7,360 bases of DNA, taken from Ruminiclostridium sp. GTDB lineage: Bacteria; Bacillota_A; Clostridia; Oscillospirales; Ruminococcaceae. The notes beneath the pieces were generated by a model. That model ran no database searches. It was not told where the DNA came from and saw only the letters and a list, made by a program, of their open reading frames with translations. Within the stretch, counting starts at the first letter, position 1, and the number at the start of each line of letters is the position of its first letter. This document shows, piece after piece, positions 1 to 6,172 of this stretch. The position numbers were made by a program, and so were the translations under genes. Location: NCBI GenBank assembly GCA_017550775.1, contig JAFZOA010000625.1:1-7360 (forward strand). Direction: 5' to 3'.

Positions 1-1461
1 ACTCTGATCGTAATACGACAGCCAGAAATAACCTGTACCGGCATTTCCCCAGGTTGATACGATCTCACCGTTTTCATCGGTCACTGATGTTCCCCAGCTG
101 TTCTTTACGAGGAAAGCTCCGTTGCCGCCTATAGTGCCTTTGGGGTCATTGAAGTATTCCTTCGGGAAGTTATCATCGTAGCCGACAACGCACACGGCGT
201 GATTTGCTGATATCACTTTGTTTACAGATTTTTTGTCGGATGGGTCATACTCTTTATCGTATGTGTAATGTGCCCAGTATTCCGCAAGCTGATCGCTGGT
301 CTTGTTTCCGTCCTTATCCACGAAGTTGATGAATGAGTCTTCGGAAAGCCCCTGACCCGGTCTTGACTGATCGGCGCGGAATGCTATAGAGACAGCCCTG
401 CCGTTACAGAGTTCTGACTTTATGGCATCAACACCTGTCTGATTGAAGACATAGCCGCCTTCATCATCAATAAGTGCCGGAGTGGGCAGCATATTACCGT
501 CTTTCAGAGTATAAAGAGAGAGAAAACGGTTGCTCTCATCGAGCGTCCAGTCGCCATTGGAAGAAGTTTCCGCTACGGTAAACTTCTTCACTGCGCCGCC
601 TGTATAATCGGGGATGACCTTTGTCCCTGTTATATAGCTGTTGTAAACTGTGGCCGCGGTTTTGTAGTCAGTCTCTTCATAGCCCTTTGCCGTCCATTCG
701 TCCTTGATGTCATCAACAGAGAGCGCATCTCCGAAATAATTAGTGAGCTTTAACAGATCTTCTGTTATCGTTCCGTCCTCACATATCTCGTAAGAGATGA
801 CCCTTTTCATGAGATACTCCGTATCTGTGGTCTTTTCGTAAGGCACTATTGCTTCAAGTGTAGGTCCCATTCCTGCAGAATACACCATTGTGGCGTAATT
901 CATAGCACCTCCGATGTTATATACTTTGTCAGAAACTCCGTCCGGGGAAGTCTCATAATCATACATCATGTAGTACCCCTCACCGCTCTGCGAGGAATAC
1001 GTTTCGCTGTCTTCGGGAAGTGCCGTGTAAGAGAACCATGCAAGATGCTTCTCGGAAAGGTCGAACATATTGTCCACATCACTGCCGGTTTCGGCGTTGT
1101 AATCGTGACCCAGCTCGTACGCGAGACTTGTTTCCGAGGCAGCTGTCGCGCCGAAGCTCCAGCACGTCCCCCATGGATTCTGAAGCTTTACCGGAGAAAC
1201 ATAGTTCTTGCCGTCGACGTCTCTCAGGTCGAACTTTGACGGAAGTTCCGACACATCAACGTCAGGCATACGCCAGCTCGGATAGAAGAGTTCGTTACCA
1301 TCGCGCAGCCTCTGATCTTTCACCAGATCGTTGGCGTGGATAGCATTAACGATGTCATCAGCAATAACGGTTTCCTTTGCGGCATAAGCCGATACACAGT
1401 TTGCGGCGGCCAGTATCACCGCGAGCGCACAGGAAGCGGCAGTTTTGATTTGTTTTTTCAT
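1..1461 (-). CDS. Secreted papain-family (C1A) cysteine protease, 3' end outside window
   Basis: A continuous 487-codon frame runs from ATG 1461 off the left edge. Residues 1-27 form a signal peptide (KKQIK, hydrophobic core, AYA|A cleavage near 27/28). Residues 28-75 look like a propeptide, and the mature domain begins near LPSKFDLRD. The catalytic set is complete: Gln94 and Cys100 in QNPWGTCWSFG, His421 in NHAVCVVGYDD, Asn454 in KNSWGT, then GYFWLSYYDQS. This is an exported endopeptidase. Cys-to-His spacing is about 320 residues against about 134 in papain, so a large insertion lies between them; bacterial C1A proteins with a lectin-like domain share this style, but that domain or a dockerin would lie outside the window. 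ATG 1461 is preferred to the in-frame ATG at 1470, because GAGAGG at 1471-1476 is 9 nt from the first and abuts the second. Confidence 0.93.
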   Translation of the reverse strand, partial: MKKQIKTAASCALAVILAAANCVSAYAAKETVIADDIVNAIHANDLVKDQRLRDGNELFYPSWRMPDVDVSELPSKFDLRDVDGKNYVSPVKLQNPWGTCWSFGATAASETSLAYELGHDYNAETGSDVDNMFDLSEKHLAWFSYTALPEDSETYSSQSGEGYYMMYDYETSPDGVSDKVYNIGGAMNYATMVYSAGMGPTLEAIVPYEKTTDTEYLMKRVISYEICEDGTITEDLLKLTNYFGDALSVDDIKDEWTAKGYEETDYKTAATVYNSYITGTKVIPDYTGGAVKKFTVAETSSNGDWTLDESNRFLSLYTLKDGNMLPTPALIDDEGGYVFNQTGVDAIKSELCNGRAVSIAFRADQSRPGQGLSEDSFINFVDKDGNKTSDQLAEYWAHYTYDKEYDPSDKKSVNKVISANHAVCVVGYDDNFPKEYFNDPKGTIGGNGAFLVKNSWGTSVTDENGEIVSTWGNAGTGYFWLSYYDQS

Positions 1462-1479
1462 AGGTGTCATCCTCTCTAT

Positions 1480-1529
1480 AAAATACAAAAACACTCATGA
1501 CCGCTGTTAAACAGTGGTCATGAGTGTTT
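1480..1529 (-). terminator. Attenuator-like intrinsic terminator in the protease leader
   Basis: Read on the minus strand, AAACACTCATGACC pairs with GGTCATGAGTGTTT, extended by an inner CTGTT/AACAG. The stem is about 19 bp (1489-1529) with one G-U pair and a 3-nt loop. It is followed by TTTTTGTATTTT at 1490-1480. The T-tract ends only 4 nt before the ribosome binding site of the protease gene. No promoter fits between the hairpin and the start codon, so any protease mRNA must pass through it. That makes it a candidate for regulated read-through rather than a simple end-of-gene terminator. Confidence 0.7.
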
Positions 1530-1656
1530 CAGTTTGTGTATGACAAAAGAGCAGAGTTATCGCTGCTTGCTTGCTTTGAGCGTAGCGCACCATAGCCATT
1601 TTTGTCAAAACCTTTCTGTGAAATTTCACACAATTTTCAGATTGTGCGGTTATACA
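1530..1656 (-). promoter_or_regulatory. Structured 5' leader of the protease mRNA
   Basis: The roughly 195-nt leader contains several ordered inverted repeats upstream of the attenuator hairpin. In transcript order: CACAAT/ATTGTG around a 6-nt loop (about 1648-1631); a perfect 14-bp palindrome TGTGAAATTTCACA (1630-1617); TGACAAAA at 1607-1600 pairing with TTTTGTCA at 1548-1541; and inside that AGCAG/CTGCT (1567-1563 with 1554-1550). Pairings enclosing a ~50-nt loop followed by a terminator are the general layout of a riboswitch or protein-binding leader. I do not recognise a known aptamer consensus. The 14-bp palindrome could instead be a DNA operator about 30 nt downstream of the transcription start. 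Confidence 0.45.
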
Positions 1657-1662
1657 TATTAT

Positions 1663-1691
1663 ATTATAGCATATTTTGAGGGATTTGTAAA
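1663..1691 (-). promoter_or_regulatory. Sigma-A-type promoter for the protease gene
   Basis: On the minus strand a -35 box TTTACA (1691-1686) and a -10 box TATAAT (1668-1663) are separated by exactly 17 nt. An extended TGC lies directly before the -10. Initiation would fall near 1656. This is a near-consensus promoter, and the only downstream gene on this strand is the protease. It lies just beyond the end of the recombinase remnant. Confidence 0.75.
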
Positions 1692-1694
1692 GAA

Positions 1695-1931
1695 CTATTT
1701 AAAAATAAGAAAAGCCACCTTTGTATATTTGCGAATGACATTGATGAACTTATCGGCGGCATCGGTCTGCTCTTTAAGTTTGTCTATTTCGGCTTTCAGC
1801 GTGGGCAGTTCCTTGCGGAGAGCATTCTGCTCGGCATCGTATGTCTGCTGCATCATCTCGAAGCGGATTTCGGGAATTTTACCGAGTGCGCTGTCCTCGT
1901 AGAGCTTATGCTGATTTTTCCATTTCTTCAA
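1695..1931 (-). pseudogene. Remnant of a large serine recombinase (coiled-coil region)
   Basis: The 78-residue frame reads HKLYEDSALGKIPEIRFEMM, then a charged heptad-rich stretch (EQNALRKELPTLKAEIDKL), then ADKFINVIRKYT. This matches the pattern of the coiled-coil segment after the zinc-ribbon/recombinase domain in large serine recombinases of the TnpX/TndX type (LYEDK..GKI...RF..M...Y..EQ..L). These enzymes excise and insert Tn4451-like and conjugative transposons. The catalytic serine domain is absent, and similarity ends after RKYT, where the frame runs through VAFLIFK to a stop. An in-frame TAA lies two codons before the first Met. There is no convincing ribosome binding site. It is best read as a decayed internal fragment. 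The family assignment is from motif memory, not a search. Confidence 0.65.
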
Positions 1932-1934
1932 TTG

Positions 1935-2042
1935 TTACACCATAACATATATAATGGTTTCATTTTCCGGCTCGCTCTTGATCCGGTCAACGCTCGAACA
2001 TAAGAAAGTCAGCTGACATTTCAACAGATCGCGTTTTTGCAT
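1935..2042 (-). CDS. Possible 35-aa peptide coupled to the ATP-grasp gene
   Basis: ATG (2042-2040) overlaps the TGA stop of the ATP-grasp gene by one base (TGATG), with GGAG 4 nt upstream inside that gene. The product begins MQKRDLLKCQLTFLC and ends ENETIIYVMV. It has two cysteines, a basic start and an acidic middle. I do not recognise it. Its position is that of a translationally coupled third gene, and a short peptide next to a ligase and exporter could be a substrate. Equally, it may be chance reading at the junction with the recombinase remnant, which continues in the same frame just beyond its stop. Conservation of the peptide next to homologous ligases would decide. Confidence 0.3.
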   Translation of the reverse strand: MQKRDLLKCQLTFLCSSVDRIKSEPENETIIYVMV

Positions 2043-3532
2043 CACGCTCCGCTGATACTTTTCAGTATATCCATGATCTCCCGGTTGTACGGGTTGGCGT
2101 TCAGCAGCTTTTCCGGTATGATCGGATCTCCTTTTGAACCATTCTTATAAAAAGAAATTATATCGTTGATGAGAGATTCCGTATCACTTCCGAGTATGAA
2201 ACGGATATCAGGCGTAAGCCCGGAAGCGTCTTCGGGCGGCAGGAACAAAGGTTTGTCCGAGTGCAGCAGGTTCGGGTATTTTTCCTCTATGAGCATAAGA
2301 AGATCAAAGTCCCTTTTCGTCACTTCCGGGTCATCGTGGACCATATACACACAGCCGATCTCCGTCTCAAGATCGATCGTTTCTGCAATGCTGTCGGTTT
2401 TCCCTGCATTCTCCACCCAGCCGGAATAATAAGATCTCATATTGAGAATGATCGGGACGATCCCGGACGAAAAAATGGTTTTGCTGCTGCCGGAATAGAA
2501 ATCCTTAACGTATCCTTTTCTTATGGGGCGATATGGTTTTTCCAGAAAATCTCTGTGATAATTGCTGTCAAGCATACAATCAAGTATGACGCCTGTTTCA
2601 TGATAGCCGAACACCTTGTCAAGAAATCCGCTCGGAGCGCTTCCTCCCATCACACGGCAGTTGGCTTCAATAAGTACAGGTCCCTGTTCATCTATCATAT
2701 ATTCGCCGTGAACCGGTCCGTCAGTAATGCCAAGCGCCCGGACAACATCAAAGGCATATCTGACAAGTTCTGTCTCCCTCTGCCCAAGCTCTGTGACAGC
2801 TTCAAGCCCTCTGTATATTATTGAACCGGAAGGCATCTGTTTTTTGTAATACCTGAACACAGACGTCAATGCCGGTACTCCGTTTCTGCTGACGGTATTG
2901 ACGATGTACTCTTCTCCGAAAATACGCTCCTGCAGCATTAACCGGTTCTCTGTTTCGCCGAACATATTTTCGGCTGTCTCCTCCTGCCGGAGAGCAGCTG
3001 CCAGCTCCTCCCTGCCGCAGACAAGATGAACGCCGACGGAGGCAACACCGTGGACGTGCTTGAGGACAACATCTTGTTTTCCCGTTTTTTCAAGGAACAG
3101 AAGGCAGTCTTCCAGAGAAGATACCTCTTCACCGCGAATATATCTCAGACCGGCTTCTTTAAGGGCATCGTGCATAACGCTTTTCTGAGTCATTTTATCT
3201 ATATTTGAAAACGGGTTGCCTGTCAATCCCAGATCATCTGCAAGGCGGGTACCTATGACAACGCCTTCCTCGCCGCCCGCAATTACAAGCAGAGGTTCAA
3301 GCTCACGTACTTTCTGCAAAGTTACCGCATAATCGGAATCTTCTTTTATGATCGCTATGGGATATTTTATCCTTGAATACTTGATTTTCCGCTCCTCGTC
3401 CATCAGCCTTCTTGCATAACCTTCGGGGATATACGATTCAAGTATGACCGGCTCATACCCTCTTTGCCTGATATCTTCAAGAAAGCCGAAAGCAGTTGAC
3501 ATCGGCTCGGCAACAACGATCCTGTTTTTCAT
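2042..3532 (-). CDS. ATP-grasp carboxylate-amine ligase
   Basis: The 496-aa cytosolic protein has the three-part ATP-grasp layout. Residues 1-115 are an N-terminal alpha/beta domain (IVVAEP, then VIAGGEEGVVIGTRLADDLG). Residues about 115-330 form the grasp: KMTQKSVMHDALKEAGL; Lys158 in VVLKHVHGVASVGV; the nucleotide-side segment LMLQERIFGEEYIV with Glu202, Glu207 and Glu208; and the metal-binding segment HGEYMIDEQGPVLIEANCR with Glu277, Glu289 and Asn291. Residues 330-496 are a C-terminal extension I cannot assign. The family forms an amide or peptide bond through an acyl phosphate, as in BacD-type amino acid ligases; the substrates here are unknown. ATG overlaps the exporter stop (ATGA), with AGGAG 10 nt upstream, so the two are co-translated. 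The pairing suggests synthesis and export of one product, although primary-metabolism roles are not excluded. Confidence 0.9.
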   Translation of the reverse strand: MKNRIVVAEPMSTAFGFLEDIRQRGYEPVILESYIPEGYARRLMDEERKIKYSRIKYPIAIIKEDSDYAVTLQKVRELEPLLVIAGGEEGVVIGTRLADDLGLTGNPFSNIDKMTQKSVMHDALKEAGLRYIRGEEVSSLEDCLLFLEKTGKQDVVLKHVHGVASVGVHLVCGREELAAALRQEETAENMFGETENRLMLQERIFGEEYIVNTVSRNGVPALTSVFRYYKKQMPSGSIIYRGLEAVTELGQRETELVRYAFDVVRALGITDGPVHGEYMIDEQGPVLIEANCRVMGGSAPSGFLDKVFGYHETGVILDCMLDSNYHRDFLEKPYRPIRKGYVKDFYSGSSKTIFSSGIVPIILNMRSYYSGWVENAGKTDSIAETIDLETEIGCVYMVHDDPEVTKRDFDLLMLIEEKYPNLLHSDKPLFLPPEDASGLTPDIRFILGSDTESLINDIISFYKNGSKGDPIIPEKLLNANPYNREIMDILKSISGA

Positions 3533-5283
3533 CTTTTCTGCGCTCCTATCGTAAGACTTGTTGAATTCAAGCCATAAATATACTCATGTCTGATCTTAAA
3601 CAATCCCGTCAGTATCAGCTCATTCGGCGACATTTCTCCTTCGCCCCTGTTAATGGGGAAAAACGGTTCTCCCGAACTTCTGCAGGTGAGGATATGATCA
3701 TTTCCGTCCGTACTGATCAGAAAATCAACGGCAGTGCCGGCTCCGCACCGGTCAATTATATATATCCCCATCTCCTCTGCGGCAAGACATATTTTATCGC
3801 AGATACGGGGATCCAAAGAGCTGTCGGCAAGACTTTTGCCTATACACTGCCCGATATCCGCCGCATTTTCCATATTTTTTACGGAATAGCCGCTAACAGC
3901 CTTCAGCGGATATTCCTCGTCCAGAAGCAGTATGGGCGAATATCTGCCGCCGGACTTCCTTACGATCCGGTAATTGACAGCTGCTATAAAGCACAGGATA
4001 AGGATCATGCTCACCGGGAATGAAGCGATCAGCCCGCTGCCGCCTAACAGAAGATACATTACTCCCCCTACGACCGGAATGGACACAGCCTTATCCAGTA
4101 TGCCGATCACCGTGGCGTACAGGCTTCTGTCGAGAGTATTGTAAATATCCCGCAGCACAAGAAGAACACAGCGTAGCGGATAATACAGAACATAAATACG
4201 GATCAGACCGCCGATAAGCTCCAACGCATCCGGATCATGAATGTTGAATACGGCACAAACACTGTCAGAAAACAAAGCGAAAGCAGCAGACAAGACAGAG
4301 CAGACAAGTACGATCATCACGGTGACGCGTTTGCTCAGGCTGCGGATCCCGTAATAATCTCCTTCCCCCTTGAGCATGGCTGCAAAGGAAGCGTTATTGT
4401 CCACGATCCCCGTCAGTGCAATTGAAATGACGGAGTCCAGCTGAGCAAACAGGGACATTGCCACAACGCCGTTCAGACCAAATGCCAGATTCATAAAATG
4501 GTTGCAGAAAACCGTCGTTACAAGGTAACCTGCCTGAACGCTGCCGGAAGGCAATCCTTTTTTCACGATCTCCTTCACACTCTGAGCGGTTTTATCAGAT
4601 CTGCATAACGTTAAGGATATTTTTCCGAAACGCCAGATTAAAAGCATTGCAATAAAAACGATTATATACGAAACAAGCGTAGCTAACGCTGCGCCTTCGC
4701 AGCCCATGCCGAATACAAGAATAAAGACAATATCCAGGATAATATTAAGTACATTTACCGAAACGACAATCCCCATGGACAGAAACGGCTTCCCGACTGC
4801 CGGGAGAAAATAAGTCAGGTGCATAAGCATGATGCCCGCAGGAACAAAAAAACTAAGCACTCTTATATATACATCAAATTCCGTCCTCAATTCTTCGGGA
4901 CAGCCAAAAAGATTCCCCAGGACAGAATGAAATGCCGTCAGCACCGCCAAAAGCAGAAGCCCCATCAATAAAGACAATACAGTTGATACCGTAAAGAACT
5001 GATCCGCTTTTTTCCCTTCCTTCTTTCCCAGGCTCTCCGCAAATAAAAGCGAGCCGCCGATTCCTGTGACTGTGTATATCAGAGAGACCGCAAAAACGAT
5101 CGGCGTTCCGAGATTGATAATGGCAAAAGCGTCCGAACTGAGCAGATGCGAAACCACCATGCTGTCTGCAAATTCGCTCAGCGACAGTCCCACTGCGGAC
5201 AGCATCGCAGGGATCATATAATGCATATATTTTTTGTTCAGGACAAAGTCTGTCCTTTTGTATTTTATATCGGTTTTATCCAA
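3529..5283 (-). CDS. MATE-family exporter fused to a degenerate RsbW/GHKL-like domain
   Basis: The 584-aa membrane protein has about 12 hydrophobic helices between residues 19 and 440 (for example 19-37, 52-72, 96-117, 167-192, 319-339, 415-440), in the MATE fold of cation-driven exporters. It carries typical loop sequences (LGTPIVFAVSLIYTVTGIGG; GMGCEGAALATLVSY). Typical MATE proteins are about 450 aa. The extra C-terminus (about 465-580) resembles an anti-sigma-type HATPase: LAAEEMGIYIIDRC at the N-box, RSSGEPFFP at the G1 box, and LFKIRHEYIYGLNSTSLTI at the end. The N-box Asn and G1 Asp are missing, so ATP binding may be lost. Start is TTG, chosen because GAGGA lies 8 nt upstream and no in-frame ATG fits. 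It is the first gene of an operon, overlapping the ligase by 4 nt. It probably exports the ligase product. Confidence 0.9.
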   Translation of the reverse strand: MDKTDIKYKRTDFVLNKKYMHYMIPAMLSAVGLSLSEFADSMVVSHLLSSDAFAIINLGTPIVFAVSLIYTVTGIGGSLLFAESLGKKEGKKADQFFTVSTVLSLLMGLLLLAVLTAFHSVLGNLFGCPEELRTEFDVYIRVLSFFVPAGIMLMHLTYFLPAVGKPFLSMGIVVSVNVLNIILDIVFILVFGMGCEGAALATLVSYIIVFIAMLLIWRFGKISLTLCRSDKTAQSVKEIVKKGLPSGSVQAGYLVTTVFCNHFMNLAFGLNGVVAMSLFAQLDSVISIALTGIVDNNASFAAMLKGEGDYYGIRSLSKRVTVMIVLVCSVLSAAFALFSDSVCAVFNIHDPDALELIGGLIRIYVLYYPLRCVLLVLRDIYNTLDRSLYATVIGILDKAVSIPVVGGVMYLLLGGSGLIASFPVSMILILCFIAAVNYRIVRKSGGRYSPILLLDEEYPLKAVSGYSVKNMENAADIGQCIGKSLADSSLDPRICDKICLAAEEMGIYIIDRCGAGTAVDFLISTDGNDHILTCRSSGEPFFPINRGEGEMSPNELILTGLFKIRHEYIYGLNSTSLTIGAQKR

Positions 5284-5446
5284 TCTTTCGATCCTCGTTT
5301 CATATCAGTTTCTTTTTATTTACGGCGAGAACTTCTTTTTCTTTCCGTAAGGCTTATCGCACAAATACTGTGGGCAGATGATGAAAAAGGCGCAGACAAT
5401 ATGCGTTCAAAGGCATCAGCCGCTCTTTTTTCTGTATTTTCTTTCT
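5284..5446 (-). promoter_or_regulatory. Leader of the MATE/ATP-grasp operon
   Basis: About 155 nt separate the inferred transcription start near 5440 from the TTG start. It is A/T-rich and ends with the ribosome binding site GAGGA. It holds a possible 20-codon upstream ORF (ATG at 5417, stop at 5357-5355, beginning MPLNAYCLRLFHHL) preceded by only a weak AGAG. I see no terminator hairpin or recognisable riboswitch. The peptide has no run of a single amino acid that would suggest classical attenuation, so the upstream ORF may be chance. Confidence 0.3.
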
Positions 5447-5475
5447 ATTCTACCACACTTCGCGTGTAAATTCAA
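5447..5475 (-). promoter_or_regulatory. Promoter of the MATE/ATP-grasp operon
   Basis: On the minus strand, TTGAAT (5475-5470) and TAGAAT (5452-5447) are separated by 17 nt. Four of six and five of six bases match the sigma-A consensus. It is correctly placed and oriented to transcribe the two-gene operon, with a leader of about 155 nt. Confidence 0.6.
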
Positions 5476-5596
5476 TATATCAACTGAAAAAAATCATCGC
5501 CGTCAACCCTTTTGGCAGACAGATAAAATGGATCAGTCCTGAAGTCTGTCGTTTAATTGGTTACGCGCTGATTCCGAGATTTGGTTGTGTGGTGTT

Positions 5597-5624
5597 GCTA
5601 TAATACCTGCCTCTTTTTTGTCAA
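5597..5624 (-). promoter_or_regulatory. Possible second, distal operon promoter
   Basis: A perfect -35 box TTGACA (5624-5619) overlaps the stop codon of the upstream ORF remnant. A -10 candidate TATAGC (5602-5597) follows after 16 nt. The -10 is weaker than that of the proximal promoter. If used, it gives a leader of about 310 nt to the exporter gene. The 5284-5620 interval otherwise contains no gene I can support. Confidence 0.4.
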
Positions 5625-5971
5625 TAAACCTTGATCTCCAACGGGAATCCGTAGTCATCGGGCAGACCGCTCCCCCTGTTTTTCTGTATCTGCATGACTT
5701 CAAGCATCATTTTTCCGTACTCGATCATCAGCCAGTCGTGCTCCTCTCCGACCTCCTCACCGGACTCAATGCTGCTCTGCATCAAGTCTGCAAGCCTGTC
5801 AGACGGTTCGCCCTCGGAAGCGTATACCGACCATATCCGATAGGTTGTCTTGCCGAGCGTTACATCGTTGACCTCGGCTGAACCGCTCTCCGGTTCGCTC
5901 AGAAACAGTGGCTCCTTAAGACCTGTGCTTTTTTTACAGTAAATGCTGTTGTAGTATTTAACGGCTGCCGG
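5621..5971 (-). pseudogene. Start-less ORF, loosely TnpW-like
   Basis: A 116-codon open frame lies between a TAG at 5974-5972 and a TGA at 5623-5621. It reads as protein: KYYNSIYCKKSTGLKEPL, then VTLGKTTYRIWSVYASEGEP, then EEHDWLMIEYGKMMLEVMQI and LPDDYGFPLEIKVY at the end. The segment LGKTTYRIWSVYASEGEPSD recalls the small TnpW-type proteins of Tn4451-like elements (IGKTTY.V..HFS.TS), but the ending is longer and I do not recognise it. There is no ATG, GTG or TTG before the well-formed middle. AAGGAG lies 9 nt before a CTG (5901 region), hinting at a lost or non-standard start. The likely state is a 5'-truncated remnant of a mobile-element gene; a non-canonical start is the alternative. Confidence 0.45.
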
Positions 5972-5974
5972 CTA

Positions 5975-6003
5975 TTGACTTTTTTAAGTTTGTTGTGTAT
6001 AAT
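5975..6003 (+). promoter_or_regulatory. Near-consensus promoter for the small-ORF cluster
   Basis: TTGACT (5975-5980) and a perfect TATAAT (5998-6003) are separated by 17 nt. Transcription should start near 6010, at the left end of the palindromic element. The first candidate start codon is at 6173, so the element makes up essentially the whole leader. Confidence 0.75.
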
Positions 6004-6012
6004 TGATACTGT

Positions 6013-6171
6013 AGGGACCCTCTAAAAACCCATTTGAGAGAAAAAGAGCTACTTGCACCGATAGCTGCGTCAAGCCTCCTCACCGTGCGCCAGCACGCTT
6101 TCGGAGCCTCTCCTTGCTCTCGGCACAATTATCTCATTTTCTCTTTTCAAAGCGGTTTTTAGAGGTGCCCT
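6013..6171. mobile_element. MITE-like palindromic element, ~159 bp
   Basis: The ends are near-perfect inverted repeats: AGGGACCCTCTAAAAACC on the left and, reverse-complemented, AGGGCACCTCTAAAAACC on the right. Similarity continues inward: after a 3-nt offset, AGAGAAAA-rich arms match at about 23 of 29 positions, up to an inner CGTGC/GCACG hairpin near 6083-6096. It has no coding capacity. The shape is that of a non-autonomous transposon remnant or a long RNA hairpin. Target-site duplication is unclear (TA is possible but not clean). The right repeat supplies AGAGG, 7 nt before ATG 6173. Confidence 0.65.
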
Positions 6172-6172
6172 T

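Noticed and set aside
1020..1343. Two overlapping plus-strand ORFs opposite the protease
   Set aside because: Both lie opposite the highly conserved catalytic Cys region and are Arg/Ser-rich shadows.
1603..1608. Second minus-strand -35 box TTGACA in the protease leader
   Set aside because: No convincing -10 box lies 16-18 nt downstream; the bases are better explained as one arm of the TGACAAAA/TTTTGTCA pairing.
1534..1902. 122-aa plus-strand ORF
   Set aside because: It covers the protease leader and promoter and is antisense to the recombinase remnant; its cysteine/serine-rich composition is typical of a shadow frame.
2261..2824. 187-aa plus-strand ORF
   Set aside because: It lies entirely antisense to the conserved ATP-grasp core, with no ribosome binding site or family resemblance.
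3586..4023. 145-aa plus-strand ORF
   Set aside because: It is antisense to the C-terminal part of the exporter gene; no independent coding signal.
5355..5417. 20-codon upstream ORF as an attenuation leader peptide
   Set aside because: Weak ribosome binding site, no run of regulatory codons, and no terminator hairpin between it and the exporter gene.
5585..5881. 98-aa plus-strand ORF
   Set aside because: It is antisense to the more protein-like minus-strand frame 5621-5971, has no good ribosome binding site, and its sequence resembles no protein family I know.
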